This document shows positions 23,467-35,660 of a stretch of 64,000 nucleotides of DNA, piece by piece. Both the position numbers and the translations under genes were made by a program. Every line of letters starts with the position of its first letter. The first letter of the stretch is position 1. The DNA is taken from NCBI GenBank assembly GCA_007922195.1, contig ML681963.1:140184403-140248402 (forward strand), in the 5' to 3' direction. This stretch comes from Podocnemis expansa. Lineage: Eukaryota; Chordata; Testudines; Podocnemididae. Under the pieces are notes generated by a model. That model saw nothing but the letters and a program-made list of their open reading frames with translations, had not been told where the DNA came from and made no database searches.

Positions 23467-24834
23467 GATTGCAGAGGACCACTATAGGGTCAAAGAAATG
23501 GAATCTCCCCTGCTACCAGGGGGAAATAATTCAAAACATTCTTGGAAGAATTCTGGACTTATCAGCTCTCTGTGTCCTGTTTCTCCTGGCTTTTAAATCC
23601 TGTCTTATTGACCACTGGCGCATTGGGCTAATGAAAATAACCCAAACCATACCATTTCCATAGGTCCCTAAAACTTGTTTCTAGTACATTTATTATACAA
23701 TTGCTGAAATATATTTCAAAGCTATATAATGAAATAAAAGATGTGTTTTTAAGCAAGCTCTATTTTTAAGCACACCCTTAGTGGTTAAAGATAACAATGA
23801 AGTCTTGGTCAAATAGAAGGCAAAATAAGTTTTATCCACTCACTTTAATGGGGTTAAGCTTTCATCCCAGAAGCCATTAAATGATATTATTAGTGACCTC
23901 TTGATAAAATGATACATGTTAGTTAAAGGGCCCATGTATACACTGAATATCCATGAGACATGCAAGTGGCCATACAAGTTCCAGCATGCCTGCCTCATTG
24001 CTGAACTGAGGAACCACTCTTAATGGTGAGAAGGTCATTCACCCTCTCTGCTTTCTCAGCAGCCTCTCTCCTGAAACTGCCAAGGACAGGTCCAAGTGTG
24101 AGGCTGCACCTGTCCCCCTTGAGTGAATGACAAATGTACATAATAGAGGCCACTGAAGGGCTATTCTACGCCAATGGCTTTCACTCACCACTGACCCACA
24201 CTGGATGTGAGTTAGTAACTAGGGCTGATTGAATGTCCATAAAAGTCAGTGGAAAGACACATTGACATTGATTGACATTGGGTCACTTCCTTTCAGTGCG
24301 ATGGACACTGGATTAGTTCCTTGGCAGTAGAACTGTACCCCATTACCAGTCCCTTGAGCCATCGAGACCCACTGCTTTATTCTTCCCTTCCTTGTTTTGT
24401 GTGTGCACACATGCTCAACTGGAAATTATACTTTGCTACGTAAATCCCTATTTTTCTTTCATTCTCCCTTTTTTTCCAGTAAAGGATATTTCTAAAAGCA
24501 AGTGACTCTATTTGAGCTCCTACGAACTCTGGCTCCTCCTGAGAAATGTTTGTGCTGTTTAACTTAAAAAATTTCCAAAAACATATAAGAAAAGAATTTC
24601 ATAAAGTGTTCATTGAAAAACATTCCATACATTCCCTCTCATCTGGAGACACCCGTGTGTGGTCTCTGTTAAGGTCAGACTTGGGGGCTACATATTGGGG
24701 ACAAAGATTTCAGAACTCAGCACTACATCACAACTGTTAACAGATTGACAGTAGGTCACTTTCTAAGCATATATCTTCAAGGGAGAGCAGGTTGAGCTGA
24801 GAGCAAAGGGAGAAAACTGACATCCTTCGTTAGA
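23467..24834. other. No feature recognised
   Basis: Unique-looking sequence. A polypyrimidine acceptor-like stretch lies near 24455-24479 but no matching donor or domain was seen. The fragment 'gggcccatgtatacactg' near 23929 may be a decayed MITE end. Confidence 0.35.
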
Positions 24835-26370
24835 GAATGATAGAATCATAGGGTTCAAAGGGACCTCATGAGGTCATCTAGTCCAACCCCCTGCTAAAAG
24901 CAGAACCATTCCCACTAAATCATCTCAGCCAGGGTTTTGTCCAACCAGGCCTTAAATGTTTCTAAAGATGCAGATTCTACCAGCTCCCTAGGTAACCCAT
25001 TCCAATGCTTCACCACCCTCCTAGTGAGAAAGTTTTTCCAAATATCCAACCTTGATCGCGCCAGCTGTGGCTTGAAACCATTGCTCCTTGTTTTGTCCTC
25101 TGTTACTACTCAGAGCAGCCTAGCTTCCTCCTCTTTGGAGCATCCCTTCAAGTAGTTGAAGGTTGCTATCAAATCCCCTCCAAAGTCTTCTCTTCTGCAG
25201 GCTAAATAAGCCTAGTTCCTTCAGTCTCTCCTCATAAGTCATGTGCCCCAGCCCCCTAATCATTTTCATTGCCATCTGCTGGACTCTTTCTAATTTGTCG
25301 ACATCTTTTTTTGTAGTGGGGAGCCCAAAACTGGACACAATATTCCAGATGTGGCCTTATTAGCACCAAATAGAGGGGAATAATCACATCCCTCGATCTG
25401 CTGGCAACACTCCTACTGGTGCAGCCCAACATGCCATTGGCCTTTTTGGCAACAAGAGCACATTGTTGACTCATATTTGGCTTCCCATCCACCAAAAAGC
25501 CCAGGTCCTTTTCTACAGTGCTACTACTTAGCTGATCAGTTCCCAGCCTGTAGCAGTACATGGGATTTTTTCCTTCTAAGTGCAAGACTTTGCACTTTTC
25601 CTTGTTGAATCTCATGAGATTTTGTTTGACCCAATGCTCCAATTTGTCTAGGTCTCCCTGAATCCTATCCCTGCCCTCCAGGGTGTTTACCATTCCCCCC
25701 ATCCGCAAATTTACTGAGCATGCAATCTATCCCATCATCCAGATCATTAATGAAGATGTTGAACGGAACCAGACCCAGGACCGACCCCTGGGGCACTCCA
25801 CTAGTTACTGGTTGCCAACTAGACATTGAGCCATTTATCCCTACCCGCTGAACCCGATGATCTAGCCAGCTTTTGGGAAACCGTATCAAAGGCTTTGCTA
25901 AAGTTGAGGCATAGCACATCGACAGCTATTCACGCATCCACATAGCCTGTTGTCTCATCACAGAAGGCAATCAGGTTGGTCAATCATGATTTGCCCTTTG
26001 TGAATCTATGCTGACTATTCCTGATCTCTCTACTTTCCTTCAAGTGTTTCAGAATGGATTCTTTGAGGACCTGCTCCACGATTTTTCCTGGGATTGAGGA
26101 GAGGCTGGTTGTTCTGTAGTTCCCTGCATCCTCCTTTTTCCCTTTCTTGAAGATAGGCACTATATTTGCTTTTTCCACTCATCCGGAACATCCTCCATTC
26201 TCCATGAGTTTTCAAAGATAATGGCTAGCAGCTCTGCAATCACATCAGCCAACTCCCTCAGCACCCTCGAATGCAGTTCATCTGGCCCCATAGACCTGTG
26301 CACATCCAACTTCTTTAAATAGTCTCTAACATGTTTATCCTTTAAAGACGGAGGCGTTCCCAGGGTCACT
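24835..26370 (-). mobile_element. CR1 LINE, 3' 1.5 kb, antisense, inactive
   Basis: Read on the minus strand it gives the reverse-transcriptase half of CR1 ORF2 in several frames. From 26369 there is a RSMGPDELHSRVLRELADV segment; from 26178, IVPIFKKGKKEDAGNYR; from 25919, [10 protein letters not shown]. The catalytic FADD box is damaged (SKFADGGNG). From 25708 comes the C-terminal part with RFNKEKCKVLHL, ending in [20 protein letters not shown]. The element ends at about 24835 with a GATAGAATCATAG-type repeat, the usual CR1 3' end. It is 5' truncated near 26370, as most CR1 copies are. At least three frame changes exclude activity. Confidence 0.93.
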
Positions 26371-27904
26371 CAGAAGACAGAATGGGATTCCTAGCACAAA
26401 TGGTGGATAGATAGATGGATGCCAAGAAGGATGGACACAGAAGTTGCTGATTATTAACCAAAAAGAGGATTACGTGCCCAGCAGAGGATAAACTTATTTT
26501 AAATCTTCCCAGCCCATCTTGAAGTAAAATAGAATCATTTGAAGCATGGTCATCTCTCTAAACACTCTGAAGTTCCACGATGGAGTTGCTGCACATCCTC
26601 ACCATACACTACCTTAAAACACCCATGATTTTGTTATTTTAAAACTCAAGTACTCTGAAACATGCCAAAGACATCAATCCTAATCCAATGCAATAAAAAT
26701 GACTCATCAAAAGTTTTAAAACAAAGATATCTAAGTTAAAAAAAAGCATTAGAGAAATGTCTGTGGTAGAACTCCTTTTCTGTTCACCACTAAATCAGTC
26801 CAAAAATGGACATTTATGAAACTTCCCCAGAAATTCCACAAGGAGAATGCTGAGAACCAGATGGGCTTCCCTAGCACTAATACAAATGGCAACCCCAAAA
26901 ACCTAAAGTACTCCAAAATACCACAGAGAAGTTCTAAGAAAGCTAAACAAAGTGACAAAACCCAGTCTAAAACCCAGATTTGAACAACCTGAACTTTGGG
27001 GACTCTGAATCCAAGCTGAACCAAGTGTTGGACTCTCTACCGCTCTGCATCATGTGTCATCATTCACACCTGTAACATATAGCATTGGGCAAAGCATACA
27101 TTGTCCTGACTTGGCAGGGCTGTACACCTTCTTTGCACTCATTTTTCTCAGTTGTAAATGACAAGCTGCAGAGCAGTGACATAATTTGAAGAACAAACCC
27201 CCTGACATTAACCAGACAGCAGACATTTGGGAAAGTTTGGCTCTAAGGCCACACTTTCCAGCCTGGACCTCTCTTTAGTTTTAAGCAACTGAATAAAGAG
27301 GTTTAGGGCAGAGACTACTTTTTATTTTAATGTTAAATAACATAATAAATCCAGCATAAACAGAGTGCCACTTAGATTTCTAAAGGAAAGCATGTGTAAT
27401 ACAAGATGCTAAGAGAGAACTCTGTAGTAGATAAACCATGGCCATTAACCAACCATATCATATTCTAAAAGCAATAGGCAACTGAGTTAGCAACTTTTGT
27501 GGTAGAGACAAAACAGAAAGAATCCTTGCAAATAATTAATCATCATATTTCTGAATTACTTTGAATGAAATGGCTGGCTTGAAACCCACACAACCTTGGA
27601 ATGATGTTCTACTGTCACAACTTTCCCACTGAAGGTTATCTCCGGCTCTCCATTTTGTCCTCCCCTGACTCTTTATAAATTTGATCCAGCTATTAACAAT
27701 GTCCTTTAGCTTCCTCAGAAGATTATCTCGGCTTTGCAAACTGGAATGTGAGGATTAGAAAAGGTTCCTTTTGTTTCTAATAAAAATATATATTGATTTA
27801 AATTGATGGCTTTTAACATCTTTTGTGTAAGTCTTTGCAGTAATAATCCTCAAAGTTATTAGAAAGAGGAAAAAGAGAAAGCACATGGCAGGTAGGTGAG
27901 TAGA
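26371..27904. other. No feature recognised
   Basis: Unique-looking sequence. Minus-strand ORFs at 26749-27024 and 27536-27739 show no domain. Confidence 0.35.
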
Positions 27905-28000
27905 TATTTAAATATTATTCAATAAGTAATAAATAAATTATTGTAATTAATTAAGTTATTAAATAATTATTAAATAAATGTAATACTTTAATTAGTTAAT
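27905..28000. repeat. AT-rich low-complexity tract
   Basis: Repeated AATAAATTATT, TTAATTAA and TTATTAAATAA units. Confidence 0.7.
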
Positions 28001-28429
28001 AATGTTCTGTAAGGGAAGCTAAAATAAAACAGAGTGAAACTCCCACTGGTTTAATAATGGCATTATAAGAGCTAAAATTCTATTTGTTTCTGGGGAGGAT
28101 GGCCAAGAGGGGAGGGAAGTCTCATATTACTAATGGTGGCTATGGCTCTGCAAATGACATGTGTAATATTAGTCTGGGAGTGGCTGTGCCAGTGCGTAGT
28201 TTTTGAACATGCCTGATGTCAGCTAATGCCTAAGCACAGCCACCTGGATGCATGTTCAGTTAACAGACGTCTTATGCCTTCACTCCTGACAAAATAGCTG
28301 TGAGCATTTGAGGACAGTGGAAATAGAGTGGAGCAGGGGGATAGTGGAGTTTCAGGGGCCATTCCAACTGATCAGGGTAAAGGTGGTCCAGGGATCTGAG
28401 GGAGGCACACTCCATAGTAGATGTAATCG
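28001..28429. other. No feature recognised
   Basis: Unique-looking sequence. Confidence 0.3.
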
Positions 28430-28620
28430 AAATTTTTCTCTTGAAACATTTGTTTGACAGAAATCATTTTTTCAGTAAATTGGAATTTTCACAAAAAAGA
28501 AAGTTCCATTTTCTTCAACATTCTTGGAGATTTTTTTGTGCGAAAACAAAAGAAAAAGTCATTCAGTGTTCAGATCTTCAAGGAACACCTGAAAATTTTC
28601 AAAAAAAAAAAATAATTCAG
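28430..28620. repeat. AT-rich GAAA/TTTC repeat, class unknown
   Basis: A GAAATTTTTCTCTTGAAACA start followed by TTTTC/GAAAA tracts and an A10 run at about 28601. It resembles the blocks at 17840 and 33804. Confidence 0.35.
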
Positions 28621-29940
28621 GGGAGGAGGGAATCATTTCCCAGTCATCTGTATCCTACAGTGCTTCTTACTGCTGTTTCAAAGAGAGACAATGGATGCTT
28701 CTCTCTTATCTTCTGGGAGATGGGAGACAGCTGAGCTGGCCGTCCATTCCTCATATCAGCTGCCACTGTTTCTTGGAGGCAATTTAATACCACAGAGTGC
28801 ATTAATGTGGCTCATCCCCTAGATTTCAGGGGAGTACTACACTGGCATTTTGCATGGCTCTCACATGAGTACATTGTGGGGGGAAGAGGAGAAGAAATGT
28901 CTACTGACTTCACATCCCCACACAGGACAAAGCCAGAATTTAACCCTATTACCACAATACTAGGGCAAGCTCCACATATTTGGGAATGGGAAGAGTCTAA
29001 GTTCAAAGCTTCCCTTCAAAAAGGCAGAGGAAGGGCTTGTGGTTTGTGCCAAAGCATTCTGAATCAAAAGCATCTGAAAGGTTGATCTCCCTGTGGCTTT
29101 ACGGTGATGAGTATAAACATAACATCATGGGAAACACTCTTCTGACTGTTCTAAAGAATCTCTTTGACACTTCCTGCCCTCAGCTGGAGAACTAAGCCAT
29201 TTCCTCACAGGCAACAGGGTAACAGGGGCCTAACAAATGAGATCATCAACCAGGCATCCGCAGAAGTTGGGGGGGAGGGTCTGGGGGAGGTAGGGTGGAT
29301 TTTTCCCATTCCTAGTGACTGGAACTAAACATACACATCAACATAGGCCCACGCAAAGGAAACAGCTGCTCAGATATAAAGCTGAACGGAGCACCTGTCT
29401 GAGGCTCTTGAGTCAGTCTTGCTCTTGAGTCAAGTCTCAGTTCCAATCCACAGTCTCCATTCCAGGACTTCTATTTACAGGGATTGAGAGCTATCAACCC
29501 AATCTGATATTTATGGAAGCACCGTCTCACTACAAATGTAAGGCAAAATACACTGTTCTTCCCAATCTTTCCTCAGGCCAAACTCTCATTCAGAACACTG
29601 ATTAGACCATGCCAAATGCTGATCCATGGTATGCCAAAATTTTACATCCATCCATATGTTGATTTTTGAGATCTCCATCTCCATCCCCCTCTCTCCAGTA
29701 TTTGCAACAACAGTAATTAAAGTCCCCTGTTATTTAGGGGAAAAAATCCTAGAGGTTATTTCAAGGTGTGCTCAGGAAAGCTGAGATGTTCTCCCCACTA
29801 AAACTGTAGTTGATTCCCAGAGTTTTCTGGTCCAAGCTGATATCAAGAACTGTATCAAATGTAAAGAAAGCTCCAGGTTTCCACAAAGTGCTACCCCTTA
29901 AATTCTCTTTCACGTTATTAAGTGACAATACACTCAACCA
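28621..29940. other. No feature recognised
   Basis: Unique-looking sequence; ORFs at 28807-29085 and 29761-30006 without recognisable domains. Confidence 0.35.
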
Positions 29941-30270
29941 ATCATAGAATAAAATCATAGAAACTGGAAGGGACCATGAGAGTTCATTGAGTCCAGTCCC
30001 CTGCACTCATGGCAGGACCAAGTACCCCTATTAAACCATCCCTGACAAGTGCTTGTCTAACGTGCTCTTAAAAACTTCCAGTGACGGAGATTCCACAACC
30101 TGCCCAGGCAACTTATTCCAGTGGTTAATCACCTCGACAGGAATTTTTTCATAATGTCCAACCTAAAGCTCGCTAGCTGTAATTTAAGCCCATTGCTTCT
30201 TGTCCTATCATTGGCAGGTAAGAACATTTTTATTCCCTTCTCCTTGTGACAGCTTCTTAGGTACTTGAAA

Positions 30271-32927
30271 ATGGTGGGTTACTCACCAGTAACCGTCCTT
30301 CTTCGAGACGGGCTGCTTGGATCCATTCAGTAATAGGTGTCTCCATGCTGGAGCGCCGGATTGGTCAGAAAAACTTATCCTAGCCTGTTAGAAGAGGGGA
30401 GGCAGCCACCGCCCCTCGTGCCACCTCTGGCTATATATACGGCCGCCTCCCCACCCCCTCCTTGGTTCCTCAGAGTCACCAACTCCAGAAGCGGGGACGG
30501 AGGGGAGGGACCTGAATGGATCCAAGTAGCCCATCTCGAAGAAGGACGGTTACTGGTGAGTAACTGGGGAGAATGAGGAAGGACCAGGATGGATCTCACT
30601 GGACCTATGGGGGGGGGGTTAGCTGTCTGCGGCAGTGACGCCCTGGGACCCCCTGCACCCTAAGGGTAAAGAGGGTGGCGGTGGTCAGAGGGGCCCCTCC
30701 TTGGAGGTAGGGAGGCCCTCTCCCACCATGAGTGAGGCGGTAAGGAAAGAAAGGGGGTTGCCCCACCCGGCAAGTTGGGGAGCTAAGTGGGGGGGGACCG
30801 GGAGAGAGGAGGCCAAAATATTTGGCCTCTTCCCGAGGATCCCGGGCTGTGCCCACCACAGAGAGGGTTTCAGGGGGAAACAGAACGTTCCCCTCAAAGG
30901 GCAGGTCAAGGACCGCTTGCTGTGCATTAGGGGGTGCTTTAGCCTCCCGAAGCCATGCTACCTTGCAGCGGGTAACCGCTGAGGCCATGGTGTGGGCAGC
31001 AGTGTGCACTGCATCGCGGGCTGAAAGAAGTAGGTCTTGAGAGATTATGTTGCCTTCCTCCAGGAAGGCATCATACTCATCCCTGGCCTCAGGCGGAAGC
31101 ATATTTCTAAATCTCTGGAGTGACTCCCAGACATCCAGCAAGTACCTGCTGGTTATGGTCTGGTTGCTTGCCACTCTCAACTGAAAGGCCAATGAAGAAT
31201 ACACCTTACGACCTAACAGATCCAGCTCCCTCGTTTCCCTGGATGGGGGGAGGGGGTCCCTAGGGGATCCCTGGGGGGTTCTCTGGCCCCCATTGCCATC
31301 TGGACCACATTCCTAGGAGGAACTGGGTGGCCAGCGAGCAAGGCGTAGTCCAATTCAGGTACCCGATACTTCATGCTCACCGTATCCAAGACCGGGGGAG
31401 ATGGAACTTGGACTCTGTCACCGGGAGTGTGCAAGGCCCCATATGCTCTGGTGGGGTGGGATTGTTAAGGGTGCCATGGAGGCGATCGCCAGTCCGAACA
31501 GGGTGTCGGGGGGGAGACTCAGGGACTCCATCTCCATACCTAAATCGGCCGTGGCCCAACGCAACAGGTCAAAGTGCACCAAGAGGTTTCCTGTAAAGGA
31601 CCCCGGTGCCAGGGACGGCATGGCACCGGGGGTCCACCGCAGAGGGGAGGGAGTTCCTTCAGGGGACCATTCTTGCGGCCGAAACCGGAAGGGTGACGGG
31701 GCCGATGTGCGGTGAAAGGGCCAGTTGGAGTCCCTAGAAGGTCCCTCTTCCAGGCTGGAGATGGGGGAAGGGAATCGGGATTTCCGGCCTGGTGCCAGCG
31801 GTAGCATGTTGTCAGCCCCCGCTGGGGTGGAAGACAGGAGGCTGGAAGGTGAGGGTGAGGGTGAGCATCCCAGATGAACCCAGGCCTTCGAGATGAAGGC
31901 CGGTTTGCCCCTTCTGTTTGGAGGTGGGGCAGGGGGAGTTGGGAGGAGCAGCAGGGCTCGTGCTGCCTCCACCCCTTCCAGGGTGGACGGGATGAGAAGC
32001 AACTCCACATGAGTCGCAGGCAAGTCCTTGCTGGGGAAGTGAAGACTCTTTGGGTGGGAAGGCTCCCGTTCCTGCGGCACCAGGCTCTGCGGTGCCGAGG
32101 GTGGAGTCAGCCAGTGCCAGGGTGAGGTCAGCACCGGTGAGGCCATGCGGTCCTGTGTTGTTGGCACTGGAGATGATACGTCGCGGTGCCAAGGCGAGCC
32201 CGGTGCTGACAGTGGCAAGCTGACTGAAGGTGACCTCAATCTGTGCCAAGGTGCCGAGGCACTGAGTAGGTGCTGCGGTGCCAGAGTTGGCATTAAGGTG
32301 GTACAGAAACATCAGCGGCCACCGGTGGCACAGTGCCGTGTAGGCTGCGGCGCCGAGCTGGGTCTCGGTGCTGGGCTTGAACCCGAAGCCTTGGGTGAAG
32401 GGTGCCGAGCCTCCTCCGAGGCTAGGGTGCAGCGTCGCTGTTCCCTCTCCTTAATCGTTCTCGGTTTAAAGGAGAGACATATGGAACACGCCGAGACCAT
32501 GTGGTCTTTGGCCAGGCACCTATGGCACTTCCACTGGGGATCGTCCCGGGGGAAGGCCTTGCCATACTCGGTGCAGGGTTTAAACCCTGGCATTGTCGAT
32601 GCGATGTTCCAGTCTGGTGTTGGGACTCTTGCAGTGGAGTTGAATCCACAAGGAGATGTGCCTCGCTGGACAGTAAGCAGAAGGCCAAGAGACAGGCTGC
32701 TTACAAGTTACAAGGAATGGATGTTCCAATTCCAACATGCAAGGCGGAAGAAATGAAACAGGAGGGGGCAGGGAGGTGGCCGTATATATAGTTGCTGGTG
32801 GTGCGAGGGGCGGTGGCCGCCTTCCCTCTTCTGACAGGCTAGGACAAGTTTTTCCAACTAATCCGGCACTCCGGCACGGAGACACCTATTACTGAATGCA
32901 TCCGAGCAGTGCTCGAAGAAGAACCAT
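30271..32927 (-). mobile_element. Non-autonomous DIRS-like retrotransposon with inverted terminal repeats
   Basis: A 2.66 kb insertion in CR1. The outer arms, about 30271-30450 and 32770-32927, are inverted repeats: AATGGT...CTTCTTCGAG, then ATTCAGTAATAGGTGTCTCC, and each arm holds a TATATATA box (30431-30440, 32781-32790). Just inside the left arm, 30512-30564 is the reverse complement of the outer edge 30278-30330 at about 51 of 53 positions. That matches the position of a DIRS internal complementary region. Between them lies only a broken gag-like reading frame on the minus strand. No reverse transcriptase, RNase H, methyltransferase or tyrosine recombinase was seen, and there is no room for them. 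No clear target duplication is present, as expected for recombinase-mediated insertion. Confidence 0.75.
30605..32593 (-). pseudogene. DIRS gag-like gene, disrupted
   Basis: In DIRS elements the gag-like protein is thought to package the RNA. Here the minus strand first encodes a cysteine-histidine knuckle region (32593-32312; CHRCLAKDHMVSACSIC, then FKPRTIKEREQRR). A long Pro/Ser-rich linker follows in the same frame after a stop (32293-31418). A short stretch in another frame comes next (31434-31213). The original frame then resumes with a DLLGRKVYSS motif and the conserved C-terminal helical domain (about 31235-30605; motifs LLSARDAVHTAAHTM and LDLPFEGNVLF). At least one stop and two frame changes separate the parts, so this copy cannot make full-length protein. 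Plus-strand ORFs over the same region are shadows. Assignment to DIRS gag rests on recognising these motifs by eye. Confidence 0.7.
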
Positions 32928-33115
32928 TATCATGTCCCCTCTCAGTCTCCTCTCTTTCAGACTAAAGAAACCCAGCTCTTTCAGTCTTCCTTCATAATTT
33001 AAGTGCTCCAGACCTCTAATCATTCATGTTGCTCTTCTCTGGACTTTCTCCAATTTGTCCACATCTTTCCTGAAATGAAATGCCAGGTTAGAAATATGAT
33101 GTAACCAAAGCAAAT

Positions 33116-33803
33116 TCCCACTAGATGAATATGCCTTGAAGGTATTGTTACACCATTTCTAGGAGCTTCAAAACAATTATTGTCAGACGATCATCTCTAA
33201 GACAACTTCACACGTAAAAAGACCGTCAGCATGGGTCATGTTAAAACTGCCACTGCCTTGCCCGCATTCAGATTTTATCTACTGTTAGTTAAATGTTGTG
33301 TTAGTTAACACACGTTAAGAACACACATTTTTCTATAGGGAACATGAAGCTGCAGAGCAAATAGGAAGAGATTGCTTGGTAATTTGTTTGCTAAAATCTC
33401 AGTAACAAGGCATACTGGAGAGCAAATCTTAAATGGAAGCCATTATCAGCATATTTCATTCAGTGGAACTGTGGTGATTATGTCATGTTTTAAAGGAATG
33501 AACTATCTTTTGTGACAGCAAATGTGTTATTGCATAGCTTCTCACATGTTTGTCATCAGCTTTTCCCAGACTACTCTTAAAGAAAGTCCTCCTTCTTCAT
33601 AATTTTGTCTTTCATCCTATTCTGCTTCATAGCCAGCACTCCTAGAATGCCATAAAGTGAAATCTCTCATCTTATTGCTGATATTTTCTATTTTTCATCA
33701 ATCTTGCTGCCATTCTGCTTGTTGCTGTGTGAATTTCTCTGGGTTCTCTAAACATCCTTCACTTTAAGTTAAAGTTGTACTCATTTTGGGATGGATGATG
33801 TTT
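33116..33803. other. No feature recognised
   Basis: Unique-looking sequence. Confidence 0.3.
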
Positions 33804-33960
33804 TATAACTAGATCTGGGTGAAATTTTTCACATTTTTGTCAACTTTTCAAATGTTGAAAATGTGGGAAACTTTTTTGAAACTTTTATGAAAAATGTCTC
33901 CCTGTATTTGGCCCTCCTATAGAATTTCAAATTCAAAGTTTTGATGAAATTTCAAGCAGT
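33804..33960. repeat. AT-rich GAAA/TTTC repeat, class unknown
   Basis: Starts ACTAGATCTGGGTGAAATTT and continues with GAAA/TTTC tracts; compare the end of the block at 50482 (TTTCACCCAGCTCTAG). Confidence 0.4.
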
Positions 33961-34114
33961 GATTAAGAAACCAGAGCCAACTTACAACCCTAGCCTTCTC
34001 AGCATAGACAAGATGAATAGGTGGACAAATATGGTATTCTTGACAGACAGGGAAGAGAGGTTTGACAGTCTGCAGAAAGTATAGGTATTTAATAGCTCAT
34101 GCAACTATTTACTC

Positions 34115-34931
34115 CAAGGCTGCCAAACTCATTTGCTATGGCAGGCCAGATTTGACTTAAATGTACTTCAAGTGGACTGTATATACTCTAAATTGAAATA
34201 CTATGGCCAGAGGTGGCTTTTGGGGTAGGCAAAGCAGGGGGCTGCCAGGGGTTGGGGCCCCCAGCAGGGCACTGGGGCCATTTTAGGGCCCCTGGAGGGT
34301 TGCTGGGGCTGTGGAGGTGCCAGCCACAGGGACAAGGAGCCATTGGGGGGGGGGGTTGGGCCCCCTGGCAGGAGGGAGAGCCTGGCTCCAGGGAGCCAGA
34401 GCCATTGGGGGTGTAAGGTGTCATGGCTACGGGGTGTGATGCAGAGGGTGGGTTAGGAAAAGGGGTGAGTTTGGGCTGCAGAAGAAGAAGCTGGGACTGT
34501 TGGGGGGCTGGCAGTGTAGATCTGGGGCCATGGAGGAGGGTTGTGAGGGCCTACAGAGGCCCTGCAATGGGCCTTTGCCTAGGGCCTCCAATTGCCTAAG
34601 GCCACCTCTGACTATGGCGCTCATGCAGCATCGAAGAGTCCTGTGTATGTGAAACTGCACTCCACGATACCTCTCTCTTTCCCCCCTCCCCATGTCCTCT
34701 CTCCCCCCATTAGGGAGAGAGTGTGGTCTCACAGAGCACAGTATCACATACCCAGCATTCAGTTGTGTTGTGACCTCACACTCTTGTAGTATTGCATAGT
34801 GCTGTGTATGTGAAACCACACTTTCTCTCTCTCTGTTAGGAAGAGAGTGTGGTCCCCTGGAGCACAATCATGGGATGGATAGAAGAGGTTTATGGGTCAC
34901 ATTCAGCCCATGGGTCGTCTTTGACACCCCG
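34115..34931. mobile_element. hAT-type element carrying a second hAT
   Basis: Left end CAAGGCTGCCAAACTCAT and right end TCTTTGACACCCCG are diverged inverted repeats of the CAGGGGTGTCAAAC type. The flanks ATTTACTC (34107-34114) and ATCTACCC (34932-34939) differ at two of eight positions. No transposase was recognised. It is interrupted by the element at 34208-34610. Confidence 0.65.
34208..34610. mobile_element. Nested hAT-type MITE, GC-rich
   Basis: Termini CAGAGGTGGC and GCCACCTCTG are inverted repeats, with a perfect 8-bp duplication ACTATGGC (34200-34207, 34611-34618). The interior is rich in GGGGCCC-type sequence. It is non-coding; the ORFs over it are compositional. Confidence 0.9.
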
Positions 34932-34939
34932 ATCTACCC

Positions 34940-35540
34940 ATAGCTGAGGTACACCATGGATCTTCTAGTCATCTAGACCCTAGATTACTCAAGTAAACAA
35001 TGGCGCACAACAGCTCTGGGAATGACATCACAACCCTGAAAGTTAAGAACAGCCAGCAGTGACATCACTGTTGACATGGCACCAAAAGGTATTATGGCAT
35101 TATTGGCATCATTCTAATATTAGATTGTGAGTATTTTCACAAGCACTTTGTCTTCTTATTTTCTGAATTATGGCAAATCTTAGGAGACCAAAAGCCAAGT
35201 GCATGTAGCTTCACGCCACCATCAAACAAAAGATCCAGACTGAGGAGCAACGCTGGGACTTCTAGGACAGGCCGCACTCCAGGGGCAATGCTCATTAGTT
35301 AGGCATCAGGATGTAATGTGTCTTGCTTCAGCAGTTTTTAGTTATCAGAGCAAGACTGTTGATGTAGACTGGCTGCAATTGACTTTATCCTCCTGGTTGC
35401 AAGTTGTGCAGCTGCTGAGAGAAAAGGAGGAAGAAAGCAGTGAGATTAAATGGTCAAAATGTGACTAGTAACAAAGGGATGCATAAAAGTCTTAGGACTT
35501 CTGCTTGGATCTACAAATCCTATGATCTAATCATCAATTT
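34940..35540. other. No feature recognised
   Basis: Unique-looking sequence. Confidence 0.3.
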
Positions 35541-35660
35541 GAGCTGAGGAAAAGTGGTTAGCACCTCTGCTTAACATGCAGAAGGTCCTGGGTTCAATTC
35601 CCAGGGGGTTGGACTTGATGATCTCATGAAGTCCCTTCCAACCCAATTGACTGATTGCAA
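35541..35660 (+). mobile_element. tRNA-derived SINE with CR1-like tail
   Basis: Pol III promoter elements are visible: an A-box-like TGGTTAGCACC (35555-35565) and a B box GGTTCAATTCC (35591-35601). The tail 'ggttggacttgatgatctca' and 'gtcccttccaaccc' follows. This combination is typical of turtle and other sauropsid tRNA SINEs mobilised by CR1. The head cannot fold into a complete tRNA, so it is not a tRNA gene. Confidence 0.8.

Larger units (their letters stand above)
29941..33115 (-). mobile_element. CR1 LINE 3' region, antisense, split by a DIRS-like element
   Basis: 29941-30270 starts with 'atcatagaataaaatcatag' (CR1 3' end) and runs to 'cttaggtacttgaaaa'. The continuation 'tatcatgtcccctctcagtc' resumes at 32928 and reaches 'catctttcctgaaatg' by 33078. 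The copy at 36805-37670 has the uninterrupted sequence 'attgaaaactgctatcatgtcc' at this point, which fixes the insertion site of the intervening 2.66 kb. Confidence 0.85.

Noticed and set aside
24835..26370. Active reverse transcriptase gene
   Set aside because: The catalytic box is damaged, several frame changes are present and the 5' half is missing.
30635..32791. Many plus-strand ORFs (up to 203 residues) over the DIRS-like element
   Set aside because: They mirror the GC-rich minus-strand gag-like frame and show no domain of their own.
35555..35601. tRNA gene (A and B boxes present)
   Set aside because: No complete cloverleaf can be drawn and a CR1-like tail follows directly, so it is a SINE head.
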